From Variovorax sp. YR216 (lineage in GTDB: Bacteria > Pseudomonadota > Gammaproteobacteria > Burkholderiales > Burkholderiaceae_C), in the NCBI RefSeq assembly GCF_900107745.1, contig NZ_FNRO01000001.1, positions 744,001-808,000 of the forward strand: 64,000 nucleotides of DNA. The letters are read 5' to 3'. The notes beneath the pieces are model-generated. The model was given only the letters and a program-made list of their open reading frames with translations. It made no database searches and had not been told where the DNA came from. Positions 34,914-43,559 of this stretch are shown in pieces (position 1 is the first letter of the stretch; each line of letters starts with the position of its first letter). The position numbers and the translations under genes are program-made.

Positions 34914-35870
34914 ATGATCCATGCTTCCACCAATTCCGACGCCGCCCGATTCGACGCAGGCAGCCATTCGCACGTCTTCGACGACGGCAATCCGCTCGGC
35001 GAAAAGAACGCGCGGCTCGCCGTCCTGCTTACCGCGGCGATGATGGTGCTGGAGATCGTGGGCGGCTACTGGTTCAACTCCATGGCGCTGCTGGCCGACG
35101 GCTGGCACATGAGCTCGCACGCGCTGGCGCTCGGGCTTTCGGTGGCGGCCTACACCATGGCGCGCCGGCTTTCTGGCAACACGCGCTTCGCCTTCGGGAC
35201 CTGGAAGATCGAGATCCTGGCCGGCTACACGAGCGCCATCTTCCTGCTGCTGGTCGCGGGCTGGATGGCGTACCAGTCGGTCGAGCGGCTGTTCTCACCG
35301 GCGGCCATCCACTACGAGCAGGCGATCGTGGTCGCTGTCGTCGGCCTCTTGGTCAACCTCGCCTGCGCTTGGCTGCTGAAGGATGGCCATCACCACCATC
35401 ACCATGGTCATGAGCACCACGGTCACGACCACGATCACCACCACGGCCACCAGGATCTCAACCTGCGTTCGGCCTACATCCACGTGCTCGCCGATGCGGC
35501 CACCTCGATCCTGGCGATCGCCGCACTCCTGGGCGGCCTGCTGTGGGGCTTCGGCTGGCTCGATCCGGTGATGGGCATCGTCGGGTCGGTGCTGGTCGCG
35601 GTCTGGGCGCTGGGCCTGCTGCGTGACACCAGCCGGGTGCTGCTCGATGCCGAGATGGACGCGCCGGTGGTCGCAGAGATCCACGAAGCGATCGCAGCCA
35701 GCCCCGTGCCCGCGCACATCTGCGACCTGCATGTCTGGCGCGTCGGCCGCGCGAAGTACGCGTGCATCCTCGTCGTCGAAGTGCAGCAGGCCGCCAGTCC
35801 GACCTACTTCCGGCAATTGCTCGGCATTCACGAAGAGCTGGTGCACGTCACGGTCGAGGTCAATCCGTAG
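34914..35870 (+). CDS. dmeF: Cation diffusion facilitator (DmeF-like Co/Ni exporter)
   Basis: 318 residues with six transmembrane helices. Transport-site motifs: ALLADGWHMSSHALALG in TM2 and YIHVLADAATSILAI in TM5, each with His/Asp ligands. Between TM4 and TM5 lies a histidine loop near residues 158-181 (about 15 His in two dozen residues, starting DGHHHHHHGHEHHG). A C-terminal cytoplasmic metal domain follows (HICDLHVWRVGRAKYACILVVE). This matches DmeF of Cupriavidus-type bacteria, which exports Co and Ni. Paired with the RcnR-like repressor and operator just upstream. Confidence 0.85.
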   Translation: MIHASTNSDAARFDAGSHSHVFDDGNPLGEKNARLAVLLTAAMMVLEIVGGYWFNSMALLADGWHMSSHALALGLSVAAYTMARRLSGNTRFAFGTWKIEILAGYTSAIFLLLVAGWMAYQSVERLFSPAAIHYEQAIVVAVVGLLVNLACAWLLKDGHHHHHHGHEHHGHDHDHHHGHQDLNLRSAYIHVLADAATSILAIAALLGGLLWGFGWLDPVMGIVGSVLVAVWALGLLRDTSRVLLDAEMDAPVVAEIHEAIAASPVPAHICDLHVWRVGRAKYACILVVEVQQAASPTYFRQLLGIHEELVHVTVEVNP

Positions 35871-36762
35871 ACATTCCCGCGGCATTTCGCTCCAGCGCAT
35901 CGAGCAGCACGCGCACGCGCGGCGGCACCATCCGGTGGCCGGGCATGACGGCATGGATCGGCATCGTGGGCGGACGGTGCGGCGCGAGCACCTCGACGAG
36001 GCGGCCCGCGGCGATGTCGGCCGCAACCATGTAGTCGGGCACCTGCGCGAGCCCCATGCCCAGCACCGCCGCCTGCACCATGGCTTCGCCGTCGTTCAGG
36101 CGGGTGCCGTGGGCGGGGTGCAGTGAGATCGTCTTGCGCCGCACGGTGAATTGCTGCGGCCGGTCGCGCCCGGTGGTCGGCATGCGAAAGAGGATGTGCC
36201 GGTGCGCGCTGAGGTCCTCGATCGCCTTCGGCTCGCCGTTCGCCTGCAGATAGGAAGGGGCGGCGACCAGCACGAGCTGCTGGCTCGCGAAGCGGCGCGC
36301 CACGAGCGTCGAATCCTGCAAGTCGCCGGCGCGGATGGCGACGTCGATGCCGTCCTGGATCAGGTCCACGTACGCGTCTGAAAAGCGCGCATCGATCTCC
36401 AGCCCGGGGTATTGCGCCGCGAGCTGCGCCAGCACCGGCAGCACGAACATCCGTCCGAACACGATCGGCATGTTGATGCGCAGCGTGCCGATCGGCGCGG
36501 CACGCACGCCCGAGGCTTCGGACTGCAGTTCGTCGAGCTCGGCCAGCACGCGCTGGCAGCGCCTGAACAGGCGTTCGCCATCGACGGTGAGCGTCACGCG
36601 CCGCGTGGTGCGGTGAAAGAGCCGCAGACCCAGCGAATCCTCCAGCCGCCCCACCGACTTGGCCAGCGCTGAAGACGAGGTGCCGAGTTCGCGCGCGGCG
36701 GCAGCGAAGCCACCTCGCTTGGCGGTTTCCGAGAAAGCCAGAAGTGCTTGCAGGCCATGCAT
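35860..36762 (-). CDS. LysR-family transcriptional regulator
   Basis: 300 residues. N-terminal helix-turn-helix MHGLQALLAFSETAKRGGFAAAA, SSSALAKSVGRLEDSLGLRLFHRTTRRV, then the substrate-binding domain with IGTLRINMPIVFGRMFVLPVL and LIQDGIDVAIRAG. The pattern is that of the large CrgA/AaeR-like group with unknown inducers. It is divergent from the cupin gene at 36902, its likely target. It overlaps the 3' end of the CDF gene by 11 bases. Confidence 0.9.
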   Translation of the reverse strand: MHGLQALLAFSETAKRGGFAAAARELGTSSSALAKSVGRLEDSLGLRLFHRTTRRVTLTVDGERLFRRCQRVLAELDELQSEASGVRAAPIGTLRINMPIVFGRMFVLPVLAQLAAQYPGLEIDARFSDAYVDLIQDGIDVAIRAGDLQDSTLVARRFASQQLVLVAAPSYLQANGEPKAIEDLSAHRHILFRMPTTGRDRPQQFTVRRKTISLHPAHGTRLNDGEAMVQAAVLGMGLAQVPDYMVAADIAAGRLVEVLAPHRPPTMPIHAVMPGHRMVPPRVRVLLDALERNAAGMSTD

Positions 36763-36901
36763 CGCGGACCTCCATTACGGACATTCTGTCGGCAATGTTA
36801 GGCCGCCGCCGCTGCTTCCGCTCGACCCGTTCGCCGCGCAAACTCCGGTCGTCCGTGGCGCCACGGCATCCCCTCAACCACTCTTCCGACTGGAGCGAAA
36901 C

Positions 36902-37279
36902 ATGTACGTGATCGCACAAGCTGCCCCGAGCGCCGCGGCCATTCCCAGCGTCGCCCACGCCACCTGGGCCGGCCATGACGAGGGCGTGAACCAGATCTCC
37001 ATCTGGCGCCAGACCCTCGAACCCGGTGCGGCGACGCCCCCGCACCGGCACGAATGCGACGAGGTCGTGCTGTGCCAGGCCGGCTTCGGCGAACTGCACG
37101 TGGACGGCGAGGTGCACCGCTTCGGGCCCGGCAGCACGCTGATCCTGCCGCGCGGCCGCGACCACCAGATCTTCAATACCGGCGAAGTGCCGATGGAAAC
37201 GATGGGCGTCTTCGGCGCCAGTCCGGTCATCACCTATCTGCCCGACGGCCAGGTGCTGGACCTGCCCTGGCGCAGTTGA
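36902..37279 (+). CDS. Small cupin-domain protein
   Basis: 125 residues; ATG at 36902 with a GGAGCGAAAC ribosome site. Cupin motif 1 is TPPHRHECDEVVLCQAGFGELHVDG (HxH and Glu ligands), motif 2 is LPRGRDHQIFNTG with the distal His, so a metal site is likely. Single-domain cupins cover many functions, from sugar-binding to dioxygenases. It is divergent from LysR and followed 72 bases later by a NTF2-like gene. No substrate can be assigned. Confidence 0.8.
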   Translation: MYVIAQAAPSAAAIPSVAHATWAGHDEGVNQISIWRQTLEPGAATPPHRHECDEVVLCQAGFGELHVDGEVHRFGPGSTLILPRGRDHQIFNTGEVPMETMGVFGASPVITYLPDGQVLDLPWRS

Positions 37280-37351
37280 GATCAGATTGCCCGCTTCGCA
37301 CCGATCGGGTAGCGTCGCGGGCCATCTCTGTTCGAACGAAGGTGACTCACG

Positions 37352-37744
37352 ATGTCTTCCGACCCGATTGCCGCGTGGCATCAACTCCTCAAGGACCGCA
37401 ATGCCCGGGGGCTCGACGCGCTTCTCGCGGATGACGCGGTCTTCCACTCCCCCGTCGTGCACACGCCGCAGGTGGGACGCGCCATGACCAAGGCGTACCT
37501 CACCGCAGCGTTCCATGTCTTCTTCAACGAGTCGTTCCGCTACGTGCGGGAGTTGAAGGGCGAGCACGATGCCGTCCTTGAATTCGAGGTCCAGATCGAC
37601 GGGATCGCCGTGAACGGCGTGGACATGATCAAGTGGAACGACGAAGGCCGGATCACCGAATTCAAGGTGATGATTCGTCCGCTGAAGGCGATCAATCTGA
37701 TCCATCAGAAAATGGCCGCCATGCTCCAGGGCGGCCAGCAGTAG
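37352..37744 (+). CDS. NTF2/SnoaL-like protein
   Basis: 130 residues with the cone-fold pattern of SnoaL-like polyketide-cyclase relatives: AAWHQLLKDRNARGLDALLADDAVFHSPV, then AYLTAAFHVFFN, LEFEVQIDGIAVNGVDMIKWNDEGRITEFKVMIRP. No catalytic assignment is possible from the fold. It lies 10 bases upstream of the cysteine-dioxygenase-like gene, so the two are probably cotranscribed. Confidence 0.8.
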   Translation: MSSDPIAAWHQLLKDRNARGLDALLADDAVFHSPVVHTPQVGRAMTKAYLTAAFHVFFNESFRYVRELKGEHDAVLEFEVQIDGIAVNGVDMIKWNDEGRITEFKVMIRPLKAINLIHQKMAAMLQGGQQ

Positions 37745-37754
37745 CCGCCAAACG

Positions 37755-38324
37755 ATGACCTCACCTGCCCTCGACCGCTTCATTTCCCGCGCTGCGGCCT
37801 TCAGTCAGTCCCATTCGGAGCCTGCGGACTGCGTGCTCGGCATCGCGCCGCTGATGCTCGAACTGATCGACGAGGCCAGCACCTTCCTGCAGCCGCAGCA
37901 CCGGCGCAGCAGCGCTGAAGGCTACGCGCGCAACCTGATCCGCAACATGCCGGAGCACGGCCTGTCCCTCTACGCCCTGGTCTGGGAACCGGGCCAGTGG
38001 ACGCCGGTACACGACCACGGCAGTTGGGGCGTGGTGGGCGTCGTCGAAGGCGTGCTCGAGGAGCGCAGCTATGTGCGCGTGTCGCCCGACCGCGGCGTCG
38101 ACGACAACATCGACCTCGTGCGCGGCGGCATCCTCCTGCTCAAGCAGGGCGCGGTCACCAGCTTCGTGCCGAACCCGGACCATATCCACGTCACAGGCGT
38201 TCCGGCCGAACGGCCGGCCGCGATCAGCCTGCATCTGTACGGGCGCACGATGAACGACTTCAACATCTACGACGTCGCGGGCCGCACGCGCAAGCGCATG
38301 CACGTCGCGCACAACGAGAGCTGA
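37755..38324 (+). CDS. Cysteine dioxygenase-type thiol dioxygenase
   Basis: 189 residues, the length of bacterial CDO-type cupins. The three-His iron site is visible: TPVHDHGSWGVVGVVEG (His-x-His) and NPDHIHVTGVPAERPAAISLHLYG (third His). Such enzymes oxidise cysteine, 3-mercaptopropionate or related thiols to sulfinates in the cytoplasm. The choice among these needs comparison of the substrate-binding Arg positions, which I cannot settle. It follows the NTF2-like gene by 10 bases. Confidence 0.8.
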   Translation: MTSPALDRFISRAAAFSQSHSEPADCVLGIAPLMLELIDEASTFLQPQHRRSSAEGYARNLIRNMPEHGLSLYALVWEPGQWTPVHDHGSWGVVGVVEGVLEERSYVRVSPDRGVDDNIDLVRGGILLLKQGAVTSFVPNPDHIHVTGVPAERPAAISLHLYGRTMNDFNIYDVAGRTRKRMHVAHNES

Positions 38325-38471
38325 GCCGAACGCTCAGCCGCGGCGCTGGATCATCTTCCAGCCGTTGCCGGAGGGCGTCCACAGTGCCGTAGCCTTGGCC
38401 ACGATCTCTCGCACCGCCTGCGATGCGGCGGGGTGCCGAAAGCCTGCTTGAATCGGTCGCCATGTCATCAG

Positions 38472-38485
38472 TTGTCCTATAACAA
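38472..38485. promoter_or_regulatory. Putative GntR/FadR-type operator, site 1
   Basis: TTGTCCTATAACAA; its reverse complement contains TATAGGACAA, matching 38639-38651 (TGTAGGACAA) apart from one base. Two related sites about 165 bases apart upstream of the same gene suggest a common regulator. Confidence 0.45.
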
Positions 38486-38555
38486 AAGTACAACCGGCGG
38501 CTCGGAATCGGACGGGCGAAGGCAAGCAATTGTGGATAAACACCCGTCAATCCAC

Positions 38556-38585
38556 TTGATTAACAAGGGTTTACCCTTCAATCAA
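38556..38585. promoter_or_regulatory. Nested palindrome upstream of the polygalacturonase gene
   Basis: Outer arms TTGAT (38556-38560) and ATCAA (38581-38585) enclose AAGGGT-tt-ACCCTT (38565-38578). The outer and inner arms are not equally spaced from the centre (4 versus 2 bases). It is a good candidate operator. Confidence 0.45.
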
Positions 38586-38638
38586 GCATCTTCGTTTCTC
38601 ATTGACAGGTCTCGATTGAGGCACAAATAATCGGCCAT

Positions 38639-38651
38639 GTTGTAGGACAAC
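38639..38651. promoter_or_regulatory. Putative GntR/FadR-type operator, site 2
   Basis: GTTGT-AGG-ACAAC is a perfect inverted repeat 33 bases upstream of the polygalacturonase ATG, placed where a repressor would block transcription or lie just downstream of the promoter. Confidence 0.5.
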
Positions 38652-38684
38652 CGATAACTAAAGCGCCCACGAAAACGGAGACCC

Positions 38685-40754
38685 ATGAAGAAATCCCCCA
38701 TTCAAGCAGCCGAATCGATCGTGCCAGCCCCCGCGCCGCGGGGCATGCAATCGCCAGGACGACGGGCGTTCATCGCCCTGGCCGGCGCATCCGCCGGGGC
38801 CACATTGCTGAGCGCCTGCGGCGGCGGTGGCAGCAATTCGCCCCTCTTTCCGTCCACCGCGGGATCGACGCCGACCGGAACCACCACGCCTTCATCGACG
38901 ACACCTGCGCCGTCCGAACCCGTCGATCCGATCTGGGGCCCCGCCGGCCTGGGCACGCAGATCATCGACTCCTTGAAAGGCGTCAATCAGTCGATGTTCG
39001 CCAGCCGCGACTTCCTGGTCACGGACTACGGCGCACAGGCATGCGGCACGGTGCCGGCGACCAGTCCGTACACCGACCCGACCAAGTCGCCACTCAGCGT
39101 CGGCGCCGATACGACGCATGCGCCGGGTTCGTTCGACTCGCGGCCGGCCTTCCTGGCCGCCATCGCCGCGTGCAACAGCGCCGGCGGCGGCCGGGTCGTG
39201 GTTCCATCGGGAACGTGGTATTGCGCCGGGCCGATCGTCCTGAAGAGCAATGTCAACTTCCACCTGAGCCAGAACTGCACGATCTACTTCAGCCCCGATC
39301 CCGCCGACTACGCCAAGGACGGCCCGATCGACTGCGGCACCAACGGGCAGTTGTTCTACAGCCGTTGGCAGGCGAACGATTGCCTGAACTTCGGCGCGCC
39401 CATCTACGCGAGAAACGAGAGAAACATCGCCGTCACCGGCGAAGGCGACACCTCGGTCTTCAACGGCCAGGCCATGACGCCCTTCGCGGGCACGGGCAAC
39501 ACCAGCACCTGCTGGTGGACCTTCAAGGGCAACAACGGCGTCTACGGCGTCGTGAGTGCCGCGGCGACCCCGTCGCAGGCCAGCATCAATGCCGCCAACG
39601 TCGATCTGCGCATCGCGGCGCCCGGTATTTCGGATGCGCTGTACACCCTGCTGACCAACCCGATCACGCCTTGGCAGCAAGACCAGAACTATCTTCCGGC
39701 CCTGTCGGAGGCCGGCGTGCCGATCGAACAGCGGATCTTCGGCAAGGGCCACTACCTGCGGCCATGCATGGTCGAGTTCCTCGGCTGCACCAACGTGCTG
39801 ATGGAGGGCTACCAGACCCGGAACACGCCCTTCTGGCAGCACCATCCGACCGACTGCACGAACGTGGTGATCCGCAAGGTCACGGTCAACAGCATCGGGC
39901 CCAACAACGACGGCTTCGATCCCGACGCCTGCGACAACGTGCTCTGCGAGGATGTCGTCTTCAACACCGGCGACGACTGCATCGCGATCAAGTCGGGCAA
40001 GAACCTCGACAACGAATACGGCTCCGCGAAGAACCACGTCATCCAGAACTGCACGATGAACAGCGGCCATGGCGGCATCACGCTGGGCAGCGAGATGGGC
40101 GGCGGCGTCGAGAAGATCTATTGCCGCAATCTCGCCATGCTCAACGAATTCTGGGCGACGAATTCGCTGAACATCGCGATCCGGATCAAGACCAACATGA
40201 ACCGGGGCGGCTTCGTCAAGGATTTCTACGTGGACGGCGTGACGCTCCCCAACGGCGTCAGCCTGACCGGCGCAGGCTACGGCAGCAGCATGCTGCCGGG
40301 AAGCCCCATCAACAGCAACGTCCCCATCGGGGTGAGCACGCAGGCAAACAGCAACCCCTCGGCCTCGCAAGGCGGGATCATCACTTTCGACTGCGACTAC
40401 CAGCCGTCCAAGGATGCGATCCGCACGCGCCCGGCATTGCTGCAGAACATCAATATCTCCAATGTCGTCGCAAAGAACGTGACGCTCGGCGGAGCGACCG
40501 GATCGTGCTTCCAGGCCATCGTGGCGCAAGGCCCGGTGGCCTTCGACTACAACGGACCGGCGCCGGCACCCAGCGCGCCGGCGATCCAAGGGGTGAGCAT
40601 CGTGAACTGCGATTTCGGCAGCCCCATGGCGACCGGTCCCGCGAGTGCCACCGTGCCGGCGCCGATCTACGCCTACAACGTCCACGACATCACGCTCGCG
40701 AACACGTTGATTGCAGGCCAGACCTACAACACCACCGTCACCGACCCGCGTTGA
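38685..40754 (+). CDS. Polygalacturonase-like glycoside hydrolase family 28, exported lipoprotein
   Basis: 689 residues. A Tat/lipoprotein-type signal (SPGRRAFIALAGASAGATLLSAC) is followed by a Gly run and a Ser/Thr/Pro linker. The right-handed beta-helix of GH28 follows, with catalytic motifs in order: NNDGFDPDACDN near 407, TGDDCIAIKSG near 428 and NSGHGGITLGSEMGG near 459. The three Asp residues and the His are intact. GH28 enzymes hydrolyse polygalacturonan (pectin) or rhamnogalacturonan. Longer than usual because of the linker and extra loops. It opens a three-gene locus with an esterase and an FAH-family protein and has palindromic sites upstream. Confidence 0.85.
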   Translation: MKKSPIQAAESIVPAPAPRGMQSPGRRAFIALAGASAGATLLSACGGGGSNSPLFPSTAGSTPTGTTTPSSTTPAPSEPVDPIWGPAGLGTQIIDSLKGVNQSMFASRDFLVTDYGAQACGTVPATSPYTDPTKSPLSVGADTTHAPGSFDSRPAFLAAIAACNSAGGGRVVVPSGTWYCAGPIVLKSNVNFHLSQNCTIYFSPDPADYAKDGPIDCGTNGQLFYSRWQANDCLNFGAPIYARNERNIAVTGEGDTSVFNGQAMTPFAGTGNTSTCWWTFKGNNGVYGVVSAAATPSQASINAANVDLRIAAPGISDALYTLLTNPITPWQQDQNYLPALSEAGVPIEQRIFGKGHYLRPCMVEFLGCTNVLMEGYQTRNTPFWQHHPTDCTNVVIRKVTVNSIGPNNDGFDPDACDNVLCEDVVFNTGDDCIAIKSGKNLDNEYGSAKNHVIQNCTMNSGHGGITLGSEMGGGVEKIYCRNLAMLNEFWATNSLNIAIRIKTNMNRGGFVKDFYVDGVTLPNGVSLTGAGYGSSMLPGSPINSNVPIGVSTQANSNPSASQGGIITFDCDYQPSKDAIRTRPALLQNINISNVVAKNVTLGGATGSCFQAIVAQGPVAFDYNGPAPAPSAPAIQGVSIVNCDFGSPMATGPASATVPAPIYAYNVHDITLANTLIAGQTYNTTVTDPR

Positions 40755-40880
40755 ACGGCAACTGGCTGATGCCCGGCGTCCTTGGAGGCGGCGCCATGCC
40801 TCCTCGGTTCGCGCCGCGCACGGCGGGACCTGCGTGATATGGAGTCCCAACAGCAAGATCGGAAGTACCAGTTGCGGAAC

Positions 40881-40896
40881 ATAACCAACTAGTTAT
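40881..40896. promoter_or_regulatory. Inverted repeat upstream of the tannase/feruloyl esterase gene
   Basis: ATAAC-caacta-GTTAT lies in the 193-base gap before the esterase gene, within a short A/T-rich patch. It may be an operator or part of a second promoter in the pectin locus. Confidence 0.35.
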
Positions 40897-40947
40897 AGAA
40901 AAGAACCTTGCGCGCATTCCTCCAGTACAACAACCAGGAGACTTGGA

Positions 40948-42690
40948 ATGAACCTCAAGGATCGACTTCCGGCGCCGCTTGCACTGCTCCTCCTGGGAGC
41001 GACGGCCTACAGCCATGCGGCGACGCCCATCGCGTGCAACGCCCTTCTCAACCAGACCATCGAGGGCGCGACCATCACCAGCGCCGTTCTCAACGTGGCA
41101 ACGCCGACCTTGCCGGAACACTGCGAGGTGTTCGGCAGCATCGGCCAGCACACCGGGGCGGATGGGCAGGGCTACGCGGTGAAGTTCCATCTGCGCATGC
41201 CCACGTCATGGAGTGAACGCTTCTACTACCAGGGCGGCGGCGGGCTTGACGGCAGCGTCGGCGGCGCCAATGCGTCGCAGATCAGCCAGGGGTATGCCGT
41301 GGTCTCCACGGACAGCGGGCACGACGCCGCAACGAACATCTCCGCCGTCGCGGGCAACGCCGAGTTCGGTTTCGATCCACAGGCGCGCCTCGACTACGGC
41401 TACGACGGCCCCGCCCGCGTCGCGCAGGCCGCCAAGGCGATCACGCGGACCTACTACCGCCAGAAGATCAAGTACGCCTACTTCGAAGGCTGCTCGGAAG
41501 GCGGCCGCGAGGGCCTGATGTTCTCGCAACGCTATCCCGACCTCTTCGACGGCGTCATCGCGGGCAACCCCGGCATGGACCTGCCCAAGGCCGCCGTCGC
41601 CGAGGCCTGGGACACCCAGGCATTCGCCGGTGCCGCACGCTCGCTCACGCCCTTCGGCTTTCCCGATCTTGCGACCTCGTTCACCTCGGCTGAGCTGAGC
41701 GCGATCGGCGATGCGATCCTCAAGGAATGCGACGGGAAGGACGGCCTCGTCGACGGCATCATCGCCAACCCGCAGGCCTGCCGCTTCGATCCACGCACGC
41801 TCGGCCCGCAGGGCTCAGGGCTGCTGTCCGCCAGCCAGGTCACCGCCTTGCGGAGCGTGTTCGACGGCGCCAGGGACTCGAAGGGCCGCGCGCTCTACGC
41901 CGGCTGGTTCTGGGATCCGGGCATCGCCGCGCCCGGCTGGCGCCTCTGGAAGATCGGACCGCTCTTCCCCGCCCCCGGCAACACGTCGCTCAATACGACG
42001 CTCGGCGGCTCGGCATTGCCATTCGTCTTCACCACGCCTCCGAACTCGATGACCGCCGGCAGGCCGGGCTACGCAGGCACCGTCATCACCACCGCGGGGC
42101 CGGCGCCGGGTCTGCCGGGGCTCAATGACTCCTTCATGCCGTGGCTGCTCAGCTTCAACATGGACGTGGACGCCCCGAAGATCTATGCCCGCAGCGGCAT
42201 CTTCTCGCAGTCGGCGATGGACTTCATGGGCACCAGCTCGACCGACTACCGCCGCTTCCGCGCCGGCGGCAGCAAGCTCATCGTCTACAGCGGCCAGGCC
42301 GATCCGGTGTTCTCGTCGAAATACCACATTGGCTGGTATCGCGACCTGATCGACCGCTCCGGCGGCGTGCGCGACACGCAGCAGTTCGCGCGCCTCTTCG
42401 TGGTGCCGGGCATGAACCACTGCGGCGGCGGCTATGCGACATCGCAGTTCGACGCCTTCGGCGCACTCGTCAAATGGGTCGAGCAGGGACAGGGACCGTC
42501 AGCGCTCATCGGCACCGCACCCGCGGACACGCCATGGCCCGGACGCACCCGGCCGATCTGCGCCTACCCCGCCCAGCCGCGCTACGTGGGACACGGCAGC
42601 ATCGAGGATGCCGCGAACTTCGCCTGCGTGGCCGTGCGCGACGATGACGATGGCCCCGGACACGGGAACGACAACAACAATCACCAGTGA
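40948..42690 (+). CDS. Tannase/feruloyl esterase family protein, exported
   Basis: 580 residues with a Sec signal peptide (PAPLALLLLGATAYSHA). The family pattern includes HLRMPTSWSERFYYQGGGG, VVSTDSGHD, the nucleophile elbow YFEGCSEGGREGLMFSQRYPDLFDGVIAG (GCSxGG near 182) and VPGMNHCGGG near 490 with the catalytic His and the paired Cys of the CS-D-HC motif. These enzymes release ferulate or gallate esters from plant polymers. The C-terminus ends in a His/Asn/Asp-rich tail. The AGGAGAC ribosome site fits the chosen ATG. Next to the polygalacturonase, it supports attack on pectin-bound phenolics. Confidence 0.85.
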   Translation: MNLKDRLPAPLALLLLGATAYSHAATPIACNALLNQTIEGATITSAVLNVATPTLPEHCEVFGSIGQHTGADGQGYAVKFHLRMPTSWSERFYYQGGGGLDGSVGGANASQISQGYAVVSTDSGHDAATNISAVAGNAEFGFDPQARLDYGYDGPARVAQAAKAITRTYYRQKIKYAYFEGCSEGGREGLMFSQRYPDLFDGVIAGNPGMDLPKAAVAEAWDTQAFAGAARSLTPFGFPDLATSFTSAELSAIGDAILKECDGKDGLVDGIIANPQACRFDPRTLGPQGSGLLSASQVTALRSVFDGARDSKGRALYAGWFWDPGIAAPGWRLWKIGPLFPAPGNTSLNTTLGGSALPFVFTTPPNSMTAGRPGYAGTVITTAGPAPGLPGLNDSFMPWLLSFNMDVDAPKIYARSGIFSQSAMDFMGTSSTDYRRFRAGGSKLIVYSGQADPVFSSKYHIGWYRDLIDRSGGVRDTQQFARLFVVPGMNHCGGGYATSQFDAFGALVKWVEQGQGPSALIGTAPADTPWPGRTRPICAYPAQPRYVGHGSIEDAANFACVAVRDDDDGPGHGNDNNNHQ

Positions 42691-42697
42691 CACCTGA

Positions 42698-43522
42698 ATG
42701 CACGGAGACATGACCAGCATCTGGAAGAAATCCACCACCCAGCTCACCCGACGCGGCGCGATCGCCACCGGACTGACGACCGCCGCGCTCGCTGCATGCA
42801 GCACCGCCCAGACTTCCACGGGCGTCCGCCGAACGCCCTTCCAGGTCGCCGATGTCACCGTGCCCATCGTCGGCAGCGACGAAGTCTTCCCGGTGCGCCG
42901 CATCTACTGCATCGGCCGCAACTACGCAGCGCATGCGCGCGAGATGGGCTCCGATCCGAACCGGGAACCGCCCTTCTTCTTCCAGAAGCCCACCGACGCG
43001 ATCCAGCACGTGCCCACGGGCACCGTGGGCGACCATCCCTATCCGACGCTGACCAGGAACTACCACTACGAGGCCGAGCTGATTGCCGTGCTCGGCAAGG
43101 GCGGCCGCAACATCCCGGTGACGCAGGCGCTCGATCATGTCTATGGCTACTCGCTCGGCCTCGACATGACGCGCCGCGACCTGCAGCGCGCCATGGGCGA
43201 TGAGAAGAAGCCCTGGGAGATCGGAAAGAGCTTCGATCACTCCGCGGTGATCGGCGCCGTGCATCGTGTGGCGCAGACCGGCCACTTCGCCAAGGGAGCG
43301 ATCTGGCTGAAGGTGAACGGCCAGACCAAGCAGAACGCGGACCTCAACCAGATGATCTGGTCGGTGGCCGAGCAGATCAGCAAGCTGTCCGAGGCGAACG
43401 AGCTGTTCGCCGGGGACATCATCTACTCCGGCACGCCGGAGAACGTCGGGCCGGTGGTGCGGGGCGACGTGATCGAGATGCACATCGACGGGCTGCCGAA
43501 TCTGAGCGTGCGCATCGTCTGA
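42698..43522 (+). CDS. Fumarylacetoacetate hydrolase family protein with an export signal
   Basis: 274 residues. The FAH fold is clear: IYCIGRNYAAHAREMG, PPFFFQKPTDAI, NYHYEAELIAVLGKGGRN (two metal-binding Glu), YGYSLGLDMTRRDLQ (metal-binding Asp) and a late IIYSGTPENVGPV. Unusually, the first 34 residues form a Tat/lipoprotein-type signal: TRRGAIATGLTTAALAAC with a lipobox-like end at Cys34. FAH enzymes are normally cytoplasmic. ATG at 42698 or 42710 are both possible and both keep the signal. It follows the esterase gene by 7 bases. It may hydrolyse or decarboxylate a diketo acid in the periplasm. Confidence 0.8.
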   Translation: MHGDMTSIWKKSTTQLTRRGAIATGLTTAALAACSTAQTSTGVRRTPFQVADVTVPIVGSDEVFPVRRIYCIGRNYAAHAREMGSDPNREPPFFFQKPTDAIQHVPTGTVGDHPYPTLTRNYHYEAELIAVLGKGGRNIPVTQALDHVYGYSLGLDMTRRDLQRAMGDEKKPWEIGKSFDHSAVIGAVHRVAQTGHFAKGAIWLKVNGQTKQNADLNQMIWSVAEQISKLSEANELFAGDIIYSGTPENVGPVVRGDVIEMHIDGLPNLSVRIV

Positions 43523-43532
43523 GGCGCGCGGA

Positions 43533-43552
43533 GAGGCAGTTCAGCCTGCCTC
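43533..43552. terminator. Hairpin between convergent genes
   Basis: GAGGCAG-ttcagc-CTGCCTC sits in the 37-base gap between the FAH-family gene and the convergent DUF4382 gene, so it could end transcription from both sides. No T-run follows. Confidence 0.45.
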
Positions 43553-43559
43553 CCCGCCA

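Larger units (their letters stand above)
38325..38684. promoter_or_regulatory. Regulatory region upstream of the polygalacturonase gene
   Basis: A 360-base region, distinctly more A/T-rich than its neighbours between about 38470 and 38680. It contains three palindromic sites (listed separately at 38472, 38556 and 38639), which suggests control by one or more repressors. A 44-codon minus-strand frame at 38334-38468 (MTWRPIQAGFRHPAASQAVR...) might be a small gene or a remnant; I cannot support it further. Confidence 0.55.

Noticed and set aside
34969..35460. The polyhistidine stretch in the CDF gene as a possible cloning tag or assembly artefact
   Set aside because: His-rich loops between TM4 and TM5 are normal in DmeF-type exporters and the frame continues through TM5 and TM6.
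38334..38468. A 44-codon minus-strand frame beginning MTWRPIQAGF
   Set aside because: It might be a small gene or the end of a decayed one, but it has no clear ribosome site or known motif, so I mention it only within the regulatory region.
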